64,000 nt of DNA from Salinivirgaceae bacterium (GTDB lineage Bacteria; Bacteroidota; Bacteroidia; Bacteroidales; SZUA-534), in NCBI GenBank assembly GCA_017474765.1, contig JAFVGW010000016.1, forward strand, positions 1 through 64,000, read 5' to 3'. Positions within the stretch are counted from its first letter, which is position 1; each line of letters begins with the position of its first letter. The position numbers and the translations under genes are program-made. Positions 18,596-28,000 of the stretch are shown in pieces. The notes below the pieces were generated by a model, which saw nothing but the letters and a program-made list of their open reading frames with translations, made no database searches and had not been told where the DNA came from.

Positions 18596-19666
18596 ATGAT
18601 GAGAACGAATTATTTAAATAGAATTTTAACAATAGCCTTGATGTTTGGCTACGGAAGCGTATTTGCGGAAAATAGGATTATCACTGATAATACGACATAT
18701 TCTGGCAGTTCCCCAATTGTTTTAGTTAATGGAGACCTAACAATAAGCAATGGCATAACATTGACAATAACAAACAGTGCCACACTGATTGTGAATGGCG
18801 ATTTACATATACGTAATAAGGGTGAGATATTAGTTTCGAACAATGCTTTAGTTATGATTAAGGGAATAGTCATTCAAGAAAATGGGCAAGCTACACTGGA
18901 TAATACTTCTTTTTTTGCCAGTGGAGGCTATGATGGTATACATAACAAAACTAATCTGCCTAATCCTGGCAGCCAAACTTATATAGATGATAACGAAACA
19001 TACAAAAACCTCAGTGTTCTGGCTGGAATTGCGAATAATTTAATTGGTAGGCTGGAAAATACAGGTATTGAATTCACTATGCCGGCTTATGTAACAACGG
19101 CATTAGGATGGGCCGATGAATCGATTTCACCTCTACCCATCGAACTCACCTATTTCGTTGCCCGCCGAACTTCGGATGGCGTAAAATTCGAGTGGCAGAC
19201 GGCCTCGGAGAAGGACAACGACTACTTCACCATTGAGTACAGTACCGATGCGCTTAACTTCAGCGAACTGGCAACTGTGAGCGGTGCGGGCACTTCAACG
19301 GAAATCATAAACTATGAATACAATTACAGCACCAATGCTACAGGTATGATGTATTACCGTCTGCGCCAGACCGATTACGACGGCCAAACGGAATGCTCTG
19401 ACATTGTGGCTCTCACCCTTGCCGGGCACCAGACCACCAACGTCAGCAATATCGACATAAAGATTTATCCGAATCCAGCAATCGATTACGTGCAAATTAA
19501 TGGGGACGGTATTGTGAGTGTGGAATTTGTAAATGCAAGCGGACGAGTTCTGTCAGCAGCGGGCCAACAGGCTTCGTACAGCATAAGCAATCTGCCGCAG
19601 GGGATTAATTATGTAATTGTACACACAACTCAAGGCAACGCCATTCGGCAATTCATAAAACATTGA
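18596..19666 (+). CDS. T9SS cargo protein with C-terminal sorting domain
   Basis: A 356-residue secreted protein. An N-terminal signal peptide (ends SVFA) is followed by a region of short beta-strand repeats rich in Asn and Thr (LVNGDLTISNGITLTITNSA, then LIVNGDLHIRNKGEILVSNN) that reads like a short beta-helix, and then a middle beta-sandwich domain (PLPIELTYFVARRTSDGVKF, YYRLRQTDYDGQ) usual just before T9SS tails. The last 75 residues are a type A sorting domain (IKIYPNPAIDYVQING, then ISNLPQGINYVIV and a basic end), removed when the protein crosses the outer membrane through the type IX system. It is transcribed divergently from the giant surface-protein gene across 298 bases. Its binding target is unknown. 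Confidence 0.88.
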   Translation: MMRTNYLNRILTIALMFGYGSVFAENRIITDNTTYSGSSPIVLVNGDLTISNGITLTITNSATLIVNGDLHIRNKGEILVSNNALVMIKGIVIQENGQATLDNTSFFASGGYDGIHNKTNLPNPGSQTYIDDNETYKNLSVLAGIANNLIGRLENTGIEFTMPAYVTTALGWADESISPLPIELTYFVARRTSDGVKFEWQTASEKDNDYFTIEYSTDALNFSELATVSGAGTSTEIINYEYNYSTNATGMMYYRLRQTDYDGQTECSDIVALTLAGHQTTNVSNIDIKIYPNPAIDYVQINGDGIVSVEFVNASGRVLSAAGQQASYSISNLPQGINYVIVHTTQGNAIRQFIKH

Positions 19667-19727
19667 TTTTTAAATTGGTTATTTCCGAATCCGAATTCGC
19701 ACCAATGCGTAAGGCACAAAAATAAAA

Positions 19728-19758
19728 AAGGCCGCCCGAATCGTCTTCAGGCGGCCTT
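19728..19758. terminator. Bidirectional terminator between convergent genes
   Basis: Nine-base-pair perfect stem (aaggccgcc at 19728-19736, ggcggcctt at 19750-19758). On the minus strand it is followed by TTTTTATTTTTG, making it a strong terminator for the PII-like gene; on the plus strand the T run is weak. Confidence 0.85.
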
Positions 19759-19780
19759 CTGCTTTATCTAACACACTCTC

Positions 19781-20998
19781 CTACAGCGCCCTGACATACG
19801 TTGAAGGCGAGTCGAGAACCTTGATTTTGTCAACGTTTTCCTTGTCGATGGTGCTGATTTGCAGCAGCGAGTCGACCACTGCGTCGGCCATTGAAGCGGG
19901 GATGCTCACGGCACTGCGCACGAGCGACTGTTTGCCAAGTTCGCCTTGCCCCGATATGCGGGTGATGCGCGTTGTGGTTGCGCCTGTTGCGCCCACGCTC
20001 AGGCAGGTGGCGCGCAGGTCGTCGATGCGGTCCTCGTCCGATATGATGGTCACCTCGCAGTTGTCAGAATGAACACAAGCGTTGCGGTTGTCGGCCGACC
20101 CTTCGGCGTCGAGACGGCGGCGCCAGTTGGTGTTGCCCTTGAGCGAGTCGATGGCGGCTATCACCTGCTCCATTGACGCGGCGAACTTCTGCCCGCCAAT
20201 CTTCATATAGGTATCGATAAGTCCCACAGTGATAGGCGTTTGGTAGATGAATCCACGTCCAGGGCGGTCGAGTTTGGCCTGCTCTGCCAGCAGTTGGGCA
20301 ATGCTGCTCGAATCCTGCTCGGGCATAATCAGGTGCACAATCTCCTTCTCGGCGGGAATGGTGACGCGGATAAGGCCCAGTTGGTCGCGGATGTCGTTGC
20401 CAGTGGCGTTGGTGAGTTGCGGCACGCAGATGCCCAGGTCGAGCGCGTTCTTGGCCAGATTGTCGCCCTCGCCGTTCTCCGACAGAACGCAAATCATATA
20501 CGAAAGGTGGTTCAGCAGCGTAACGTCGTTGTTTTCAACCTTTTTGCTATCCAGAAAAGCCAGATTGATGACAGGCGGCTGATTGCTGAACTCCATAAGG
20601 TCCTGCGAGAAGATGGTTCCGCGGCCAGGCACGTTCAGTCCCGCCAGGGCGATGATGGCACCGATGGTGTCTCTCACGTTCTCGCGCGGCACGGTGAAGC
20701 GGAAAATGGTTGAAGGTGTGCTTCTTAACTTCACTGTGTCGCCAGGAATGCCGAACGGCAGCGGCTTGACAAGTTCGCGCACGTTTCGGGCCTGCTCAAT
20801 GTAGGCGTCAACCTCGAGTTGCGTCAGAAAATCCTGCACAACAGGCGCCAAATTGTTGTTAATCATACAGGTTATAAGGCTCACGCGATGCGGCGTGTAG
20901 ATGCCTTTGGCCATTTGCGTCCGCCAAACGGTACGCGACGGCGAGAATGCGCGGTTCCTGCTCGCATTCACCATTTCCATATTATCATTCATTGTCAT
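19781..20998 (-). CDS. Repeated PII-like regulatory protein paired with DUF1538
   Basis: A 405-residue cytosolic protein without signal or membrane segments. It looks like several PII-like (GlnB-fold) units in tandem. One unit includes TIFRFTVPRENVRDTIGAII and ends in NVPGRGTIFSQDL. A second runs EIVHLIMPEQDSSSIAQLL to DRPGRGFIYQTPI. A third runs VTIISDEDRIDDLRATCLSV into the C-terminus. The repeated PGRG(T/F)I(F/Y) signature supports internal duplication. The start is taken as the ATG at 20998, which overlaps the end of the DUF1538 gene by 14 bases; ATGs at 20992 and 20980 are alternatives. PII-like proteins often sit beside the transporters they regulate, so gating or sensing for the DUF1538 protein is inferred. 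The ligand is unknown. Confidence 0.7.
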   Translation of the reverse strand: MTMNDNMEMVNASRNRAFSPSRTVWRTQMAKGIYTPHRVSLITCMINNNLAPVVQDFLTQLEVDAYIEQARNVRELVKPLPFGIPGDTVKLRSTPSTIFRFTVPRENVRDTIGAIIALAGLNVPGRGTIFSQDLMEFSNQPPVINLAFLDSKKVENNDVTLLNHLSYMICVLSENGEGDNLAKNALDLGICVPQLTNATGNDIRDQLGLIRVTIPAEKEIVHLIMPEQDSSSIAQLLAEQAKLDRPGRGFIYQTPITVGLIDTYMKIGGQKFAASMEQVIAAIDSLKGNTNWRRRLDAEGSADNRNACVHSDNCEVTIISDEDRIDDLRATCLSVGATGATTTRITRISGQGELGKQSLVRSAVSIPASMADAVVDSLLQISTIDKENVDKIKVLDSPSTYVRAL

Positions 20999-23042
20999 TG
21001 GTCTTTAGGGTTTTACGTTGTTTCAGTCGGGTGAAGATGCCGAACAGAAGCACAGTGATGATTGGCCAGGCCGAAGCCATTGCCAGAATGCCGAAACCGT
21101 CGGAAATGTTGAGCGCTCCGCCGATTCCAAGGCCCAGAGCCAGCACCAGCGGCACGGTCACGGGTCCTGTGGTCACGCCGCCGCTATCCCAGGCGATTGA
21201 CGCGAATCCGTCCTCGCTGAAAATGGTGAGAATCAGCAGCAAACCGTAAGAGATGACTATCAGCCAGACAAGCGGCAAATCGAACAAGATGCGCGCCAAA
21301 CCGAGCACAATGCCCATTCCCACGCCCACCGACACCACCTGCACAATCTGCTTGCGCTTGATGGCGCCAACGGTCAGGTCTTCAACCGTGATTCCCAATG
21401 CGTTAAGCGCGGGCTCGGCAAGTGTCGCACCATAGCCAAGGCCGAAGGCGAACAGCAGCACCAGCACAAGTCCCAAAACCGACAACTTGCTGTTGAACAG
21501 CGGCTTTTCAGTAATTATCTGTGTATAAGTGTGTTTCTCACTGTCGTAATAAGCGGGATTGAACTCAACGGGCTTAACCTCGCCCTTCTCGTAAAGGTTG
21601 AAGAAGGTCAGATTTTCGCCCTCGGGGCTGATGCCGCTGTAGAGCATTGTGCTGTCGAAATTATTGATAACCACCTGCTCAACAAACTTCTCCTCGCTTG
21701 CGAAAGCCTTCGGCAACTGCGAGCCCACTTCGCCGCCGAGCGAACCCAAACCAAGTTTGATGCCCGATGTGAGCAGAATCATACCCACCAGCGTGAATGT
21801 CAGGCCCAGAGCCACTTCGTCTTTGTTGCGGATTTTCTCGCGAAGGAAGAGCGTGAGCACCAGAATGAGCAGCAGCGTGAGCGGAATCACAGCCCGCAGG
21901 CCGCCAACCGTCTCCTCCTTGAGCGTTGTGCTCAGCGGCTCGGTGACGGGCGCCTCGCTTGCAATCTCAACCGACGACAGCAGCCCGCGCTCGTAATCGC
22001 TTGCGCGAAGTGCGAGCCACTCCTGAAGTGTCTCATTTCCAAGATATTTCTTGCAAACCGAATCGTTTGTGGCGATGGCCATAACGGCTTTGTCGAACTG
22101 CGCCGAATCGTTGCCGAACAAGGCGCGGCGGCCCGCCTCACTGCCGTGAGTGAAGGCGTGCTCGGCAACCATTGCCTCGTTGCCGTTGAACAGTTGTGCC
22201 GAAACGGTCTTGTTTTCAGGCGCGAAGAATACTTCCTCGGTTGTGGCGGCGGGAATGAGCGTGTTCAGATACAAGCCAAGCCCCAGCACAGCCGCAATCG
22301 GGAATGCCGACGCCAGCATAATGATGCCGAATCCGCCGTCATTGCCCGAACCTTTGTTTGCTGTTCGCGAAACACCGATACCCAGCGCCAGCACAAGCGG
22401 CACGGTCACGGCTCCCGTTGTTACTGCACCGCAGTCCCAAGCCAAGCCGATTATCTTCGACAGATTGACGTTGAACGACGCGTAAACCGTCATTGCCATA
22501 ACCAGCGGAATGACCACGAATATTATCGGTTTGATGTTCCAACCGTAGTAGAATCGGCACATACCGAGCGCCACAGCCAGTCCCACGCCCGCTCCAACGG
22601 CATTGACAAGCATTCCCGAGTATTTGTCGAGAATCATATAAAGCAGCGGTGAGTCCCACGCCGTGATGGTTGCGCCAGCCGTCTTCAGCGAACTGATGGC
22701 AGGCTCGGCAAGCGTTGAGCCAAAGCCCAGAATGATGCCGAAAATGCAGATTGGCACAATGCCCACTTTGGCAGGCAACTTCACTCCCACGCGCTCGCCA
22801 ATGGGCATCATACCCAGCACGAGCCCCTCAAGGAAGAAGGCCAGACCGAACACCACAAGGGCTATTCCGCCCGCCGTTCCCCAAGCGTTGGCCAGCGGCG
22901 TGCGCAGAATGGCCACCTGAAAAAACACAAGGTATAGGATGATAAAGGCTACCGACTTTATCTGTCCCATAATCCGCGATTTGGCGTAGCCGCCTATCAT
23001 TGCAAGCGAATCGCCAATCGGAAGACGTTTTCTATGAATCAT
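20985..23042 (-). CDS. DUF1538 family integral membrane protein (two-repeat transporter-like)
   Basis: A 685-residue polytopic inner-membrane protein. Two homologous halves each carry the DUF1538 signatures: the first half has GFGSTLAEPAISSL and AWDCGAVTTGAVTVPLVLAL, the second GYGATLAEPALNAL and AWDSGGVTTGPVTVPLVLAL. They are separated by an approximately 200-residue linker and soluble segment (about residues 265-480) that holds SGNDGGFGIIMLAS and a stretch after the middle membrane helices. Duplicated membrane halves with conserved polar Asp-Ser/Cys-Gly-Gly/Ala motifs within helices suggest an ion or solute transporter, but no substrate is established for the family. The start is the ATG at 23042. 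It overlaps the downstream PII-like gene by 14 bases, a strong sign that the two work together. Confidence 0.85.
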   Translation of the reverse strand: MIHRKRLPIGDSLAMIGGYAKSRIMGQIKSVAFIILYLVFFQVAILRTPLANAWGTAGGIALVVFGLAFFLEGLVLGMMPIGERVGVKLPAKVGIVPICIFGIILGFGSTLAEPAISSLKTAGATITAWDSPLLYMILDKYSGMLVNAVGAGVGLAVALGMCRFYYGWNIKPIIFVVIPLVMAMTVYASFNVNLSKIIGLAWDCGAVTTGAVTVPLVLALGIGVSRTANKGSGNDGGFGIIMLASAFPIAAVLGLGLYLNTLIPAATTEEVFFAPENKTVSAQLFNGNEAMVAEHAFTHGSEAGRRALFGNDSAQFDKAVMAIATNDSVCKKYLGNETLQEWLALRASDYERGLLSSVEIASEAPVTEPLSTTLKEETVGGLRAVIPLTLLLILVLTLFLREKIRNKDEVALGLTFTLVGMILLTSGIKLGLGSLGGEVGSQLPKAFASEEKFVEQVVINNFDSTMLYSGISPEGENLTFFNLYEKGEVKPVEFNPAYYDSEKHTYTQIITEKPLFNSKLSVLGLVLVLLFAFGLGYGATLAEPALNALGITVEDLTVGAIKRKQIVQVVSVGVGMGIVLGLARILFDLPLVWLIVISYGLLLILTIFSEDGFASIAWDSGGVTTGPVTVPLVLALGLGIGGALNISDGFGILAMASAWPIITVLLFGIFTRLKQRKTLKTNDNE

Positions 23043-23150
23043 AATATTAACAAATTACTTTTCTGTTCCGTTTTCTGCTGTAAAATGCAGTAATATACGA
23101 ACAAACTAAAATTTTGTTGTCCGTCAGTGATATAGAGGTTTTCTTCGAGC

Positions 23151-23315
23151 CTAATTCTGCCGAAGTTTCAGCATTTTCGCCTTAATAATGAGTTCGTCGA
23201 CCGATGAGAACAAGCCCACCTCGGCAAGCCGCAGCAGCCGCTCGGTGTCGGCAGATTTGTCAGAAACCGAGTTGGCGGCGCTTTTCTTTTTATTTGAAAA
23301 CAAATTGATAGTCAT
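23151..23315 (-). CDS. Small 54-residue ORF after the outer-membrane barrel gene
   Basis: An ATG at 23315 opens a 54-codon frame ending TAG at 23151, 12 bases after the stop of the barrel gene at 23328. The product is MTINLFSNKKKSAANS... with a basic start, then a helical C-terminal half (ERLLRLAEVGLFSSVDELII, then KAKMLKLRQ). Codon use (GCC, CTG, CGG, GAC) is like the neighbouring real genes and unlike the AT-rich spacer that follows. It would be the third gene of the TPR-barrel operon. I do not recognise the family, and no membrane segment or signal peptide is visible. Confidence 0.6.
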   Translation of the reverse strand: MTINLFSNKKKSAANSVSDKSADTERLLRLAEVGLFSSVDELIIKAKMLKLRQN

Positions 23316-23327
23316 TGGTTTAGATGT

Positions 23328-25031
23328 TTAGAATGTATAAGTCAGTCCTAGCATAAAGTTGAAGCGCTGGTTTGCGTATTGGTTCCACTCAAAGTATCGC
23401 TGGCCAGCAATGTTGTTCAGGTCGAGAAAGGCCGAGAAACGCTTTGTGATGCGGTATTCAAGCCCCAGATTGCCATCGATAACGCCATCCAATTCTTTGG
23501 ATTCAGGCAGATTATCGCCTGTTTTTGGGTCGATATGGTCGATGCGGGCATAACGATTGCTTATGGCATAAACGTTGATGCGCGCAATTATCTTATTCTC
23601 AAGGTTGTAACTTGCATCGAGGCTGATGGTGTATGTCGGCAGATGCCAGGCCTCAATCTCTTTCGACATATCGTAAATGTAATAGTTGCCCTTCAGCCCC
23701 AACTTGAATTTTTCGCTCATCTTATACGAAATCTCGCCCAGGAAACGGGTGCGCAAAATCTCGTCGTAGGCCACCGTGAACTTGTTGTGCAACTTGGTGC
23801 TTATATCGTTGACAAACAGATACTGATTGTCGATTTTGGCGTATTCGGCGCGGATGTTGAACGCCACCTTCGAACTGACATTTCCGCGGAATCCTGCGGC
23901 GAGGTTCCAGCGAGTCTTGGTCGGGTTGATGTTCAGGTCGGAGCGCACAAACGGGTTCTCGGCGTACATCTCTCGGTAACTGTGCACATCGTAGTTGCCG
24001 TTCACCTCGATATATGGCAGCAGGAAGTAGTCGATAATGTTGTACTGCATGCTGATGTCGGGGAAGAACATGAACTTGGAGTTGCGCTGGTCGTAGAAGG
24101 TGCTCGCACCCACCTTGACGCGCCATTTGCGGCCGTATGCGCCAATCCACGGGTTGAAGTTGACCACAGCAGCGCATATATCGCCCTTGCCGTCAATATT
24201 CAAGCCTTGAGTGCTGTAATTGTCAATCACCATATTCAAGCCCATAAACTCCTTGTCCATGATGTAACTCATGAAGGCATCGACGTGCAGAATGTTGTCA
24301 CCCTTGTTGTCCTTGGTCTTTATTCCGCTGTAGTTCGCGCTTATGCGGAAGTCTATTTTTGATGAATCGAGATTGGTTGTGCCAACCAAAGCGCCAAACG
24401 AGTAGTAGTCAAGTGATTGTTTTTCAATGTTTTTCTTCTTCAGCGGAAGCGAATCTTCGGCAATTTTCAGATTGGTGTCGTAGCCGTAATAATAATTGGC
24501 ATGATGGCCGCAACTGGCTGTGACACCAGCCACAAAGTCTTTCTTGAAGATTCGGCGCACCTGACCGCCCGCTTCGGCCCGCATCAGCCCTGCGTAAACG
24601 TGCTTGTCGGCCTCGTTCTTCACCTTGCCGTTGCTCGACAGATAGTTGGCATTGACGTTCCAGAGCCATTTCTCCGACCGCTGGCTGCCCGTGTAGATGT
24701 TCAGCGTTGGCGATGCATACGACCCGAAACCGCCCTTCACGTAGGCGTAGTAGAGTTTCGGCAGCGGCTCTGCCACCAGTTTGGCGGGCTTCAACTGCTT
24801 CGGCTGATATTTGGTCGGATACATCTGGAGTTCGCCCTCGTCGTACTCAAAAGTCGGCGTAACCTTGATTGTGTCAACAATTTTGGGTAACGAACTGATT
24901 TTGAACGCATCATTGATGACTGGCTCATACGATTTTATGACCTTCACCTCTTGATTCAGGTTGTTCTGCGCCATTACGGTGCACGAACCTAACATTGTCA
25001 GAATCAGGATATTTCGTTTCAAACGTATCAT
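23328..25031 (-). CDS. Outer-membrane beta-barrel protein (TonB-dependent-receptor-like, plugless)
   Basis: A 567-residue protein with a signal peptide (ends TVMAQ). The N-terminal conserved stretch (LNQEVKVIKSYEPVINDAFK, then PKIVDTIKV and PTFEYDEGELQ) is typical of a Bacteroidetes family that lies downstream of long TPR proteins. The rest is alternating aromatic beta-strands ending in FNFMLGLTYTF, a barrel-closing strand with C-terminal Phe. There is no plug-domain signature, so it is not a classical TonB receptor although often named so. The gene starts 14 bases after the TPR gene stop, so it is cotranscribed. A joint role with the TPR protein in the envelope is inferred. Confidence 0.8.
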   Translation of the reverse strand: MIRLKRNILILTMLGSCTVMAQNNLNQEVKVIKSYEPVINDAFKISSLPKIVDTIKVTPTFEYDEGELQMYPTKYQPKQLKPAKLVAEPLPKLYYAYVKGGFGSYASPTLNIYTGSQRSEKWLWNVNANYLSSNGKVKNEADKHVYAGLMRAEAGGQVRRIFKKDFVAGVTASCGHHANYYYGYDTNLKIAEDSLPLKKKNIEKQSLDYYSFGALVGTTNLDSSKIDFRISANYSGIKTKDNKGDNILHVDAFMSYIMDKEFMGLNMVIDNYSTQGLNIDGKGDICAAVVNFNPWIGAYGRKWRVKVGASTFYDQRNSKFMFFPDISMQYNIIDYFLLPYIEVNGNYDVHSYREMYAENPFVRSDLNINPTKTRWNLAAGFRGNVSSKVAFNIRAEYAKIDNQYLFVNDISTKLHNKFTVAYDEILRTRFLGEISYKMSEKFKLGLKGNYYIYDMSKEIEAWHLPTYTISLDASYNLENKIIARINVYAISNRYARIDHIDPKTGDNLPESKELDGVIDGNLGLEYRITKRFSAFLDLNNIAGQRYFEWNQYANQRFNFMLGLTYTF

Positions 25032-25045
25032 ATCTGTATGTCGGT

Positions 25046-28000
25046 TTATTCTTGTTCTTGAATTGTGTTTTCTTCGGCAGGTGCTTCGGTATTCTCTTCT
25101 GAATCAGAAGGTTCAGCCGATTCATCGGTCTGCTCGGCAGCGGGTTCTTCAGCGGCTGGCGTTTCAGCGGTTTCGCTGGCTGGCTCTGCTGCTTCAGGCT
25201 CGGCCTCGGTGGTTGCCGCTGGTTCCTCAATCACTGATTCGTCCACCTGCGGCGCACTCTCCTGCCCGTTTTGCGGCTCTGGCGTGTAAGTTGCGGCCGA
25301 TTCGGTCATCGGGGCCTCCATCAGTTGCATTTGGGCAGGCTGGCTGTTATCGCTTGTTTCCTTGTTCTCTTCAGGCTCTTCTCTGTCGTTATAGTAATTG
25401 TTTTCGTTGTCGTTACCGCCACTCATATCAATCGTTACTTCAACCTCCTGCTTCGAGTTGTCGTCAACAAACTTGGTGCTTTCCGCGTCAACAATGAGTT
25501 TCAGTTTGGCGTTGGCCTCGGCCACAATGCCGTCTTTGGTGTCGCCATAGTTGTCGATGACGCTCTGCAGGTTGGCTTTAGCCTGGAAGCGGTCGTTGCG
25601 GCTCATGCAGATGTCTGACAGCAGGAAGAACGATTTGGCAATCCAGTAGATGTGCGATGTTCCAGAACCGATAAGTTTGTTAATCTCATCCTCCGACTTC
25701 TGCAACTCGTTCTGTTCGAACAACATACGTGCAACCATATACTGCGCCTCGGCACCCTCGCGGCTGTTCATGTCCTGCGCCAGAATGCGGAACTGCGTGA
25801 TGGCTGGGTCCAACTGGTTTGTTTGATAGTAACTTACGGCCATTATGTGGCGTGCGGTGCGCACCTGCTCGTCCGAAACCTTGTCGGTGATGAGCAGTTT
25901 GCGAGCCGACTCAAGCGCGTTGTTGAAGTTGCTGTCGGCAAAGGCCGTTTTCATCTGCCCCTCGCGCGCAATCATCAGGTTCGACTTCACTTCGGCGTTG
26001 TCTTCCAACTGTTTATAAAGGTTGTAAGCCTGCTTGTAATCCTTGTCGTTCTCGGCCAGAGTGGCTGAACTCAACAACGCTGCCTCGGTGAAGGTGTTTT
26101 TCTGCTTCCCTGCCACAGCAATAAAGTCGGCTTTGGCCGCGCTGTTCTTGTGCAGTTTCAGGTTGCAGTCGCCGCGATAGTAAGTCGCGTTGAGCGAGAA
26201 ACGGCCGCTCGGGAACTTGTCCAAGTAACTGTCGAACAGACCAGCAGCCTCGGTCCAATTGCCTGACATATAGACTTTTTCAGCCGATGCGTAGGTAAGC
26301 GAGTCGCGCTCGTTCTGGTCGATGTTGCCCTTACCCTTGCTCTGCGCGTAGTCGAAATAATCGTCAACCTTGTTCATGTCCACGTAGACGTTCTTCAGAG
26401 CGAACAGCGCCTCGTCGGCCTCCGATGAGCCAGGGTATTTTTCAATCACATTCTTGAAGTTGTCGATGGCCATATAGTTCTGACCATCAGCATAGTAGAG
26501 CAAGCCCGTTTGAAGCATTGATTTAACCACATACGAACTGTTCGGATAGTTCTTCGCCAACAGGCGGAAATCGCTGATTGCCAATTGTGTGGAATCAAGA
26601 ATCGTATAGGCGCGGCCACGTTCAAAAAGTGCGTCGGCAGCATATTTCGAATTCGGATAACGCTTCAGCAAATCGCTCATTGCCAGAATCTTGCCATGCA
26701 GATTCTTGTCAAGTCCCATTGCAAAACCCTTCTGGAACAATGCGTATTCGGCATCGAACTTATTCATGTCGGCGGCCATTCCGTAGTAGAGCACGGCATC
26801 GTTGAACTTCGACGAAACAAAGTAGCAGTCGCCTATGCGGATGTAACTGTCGGCCAGTTTGGCGGTGTCGGCTGTGGCTGGCTTCTCAACATATTTGCGG
26901 AACCAGTCGGCGGCTTTGATGTATTTTTTCGTCTTGAAATTGCAGTAGCCAATGTTGTAGTAGCACGTCTTGTACTCGGGCATTGTGTAGGCGCCAGGTG
27001 TGGTTAGCAACTGGTTGTAGGCATCGGCTGCCCTGTCGTACTCCGCCATGCGGTAGAGAGCCTCGGCCTTCCAATAGCAAGCCAGAGCGCGTATCTCCTT
27101 GTCGTACGCTTTGAGCGATATGGCCTGGTCGAACGCCGCAACCGACTCGTCGAACTTCAGGTTGTTGAACAGTTCGAGTCCGCGGAAATAGGCCACGCGC
27201 TGCCAAGCCGACTGCATCTCGGCCGTCTTGTTCTTGATTTTTGCGATGGTGGCAAGTGCTTCCTCATAGTTTTTGCTTGACAGACAAACCTTTACCATAT
27301 ATTCGTACACCTCGTCGCGGTGAATCGATTTCGGATAGAGTTCGAGATATTTGTTGAAAGCCTTAAGTGTCTCGTTGAAAGGCGAATAGGCTAATTCATA
27401 CGACAGTTTTGCGTAGTTGAGCAGCGACTGTTCCTTGATTCTGTCGTTGAAATCGTATTTTGAAGCCGCCTCAAAGGCCAAGAGCGCTTTATCCTTCTGC
27501 TCCAACTTCATATTCGAGTAGGCAATGTGGAAATAGGCGTTCTGCGTCAGCGCGTCGTCGAGGTTCGTCACGTTCGACATTGTGTTAACGGTTTGCTGAA
27601 AGTCACCCGTCTTAAAGTACGCATAACCAAGTTGATATATATCCTCGCGAGTGTAGTTGGAGGCATTGCTCTTGTAGTTCTCCAAATAAGGCAGCGCCTC
27701 GGTGTAGAGTCCTTTGTTGTAGAGCGCCTCACCCACTATGCGCAACATCTCGGCCTGGCGCTTGGCATCGCTTTTCTCGAGTAGCGGACGGCCCAACTCC
27801 AGCACCTTGTCGTCTTTCCCCTGAAGGAAGTAAATCTGCACCCTGTAGTACGGCACAACTGGCGCAAAAGCCGGGTCGTTCTCGATTTTTGCAAGATTGT
27901 TGAGCGCCGTCTCATAATTTTTATTGGTGTAGGCCAAATGTGCGTAGAAATAGATGGCCGGCGCCGAATATTTGTTGTTCTTGTCAATCAGCTCGTAGAA

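Noticed and set aside
21531..22652. 373-codon plus-strand ORF
   Set aside because: Antisense to the DUF1538 gene, whose duplicated membrane halves are clear; the antisense product is His/Arg/Gln-rich as expected for a shadow.
23379..24362. 327-codon plus-strand ORF
   Set aside because: Antisense to the beta-barrel gene, with no motif and no start site.
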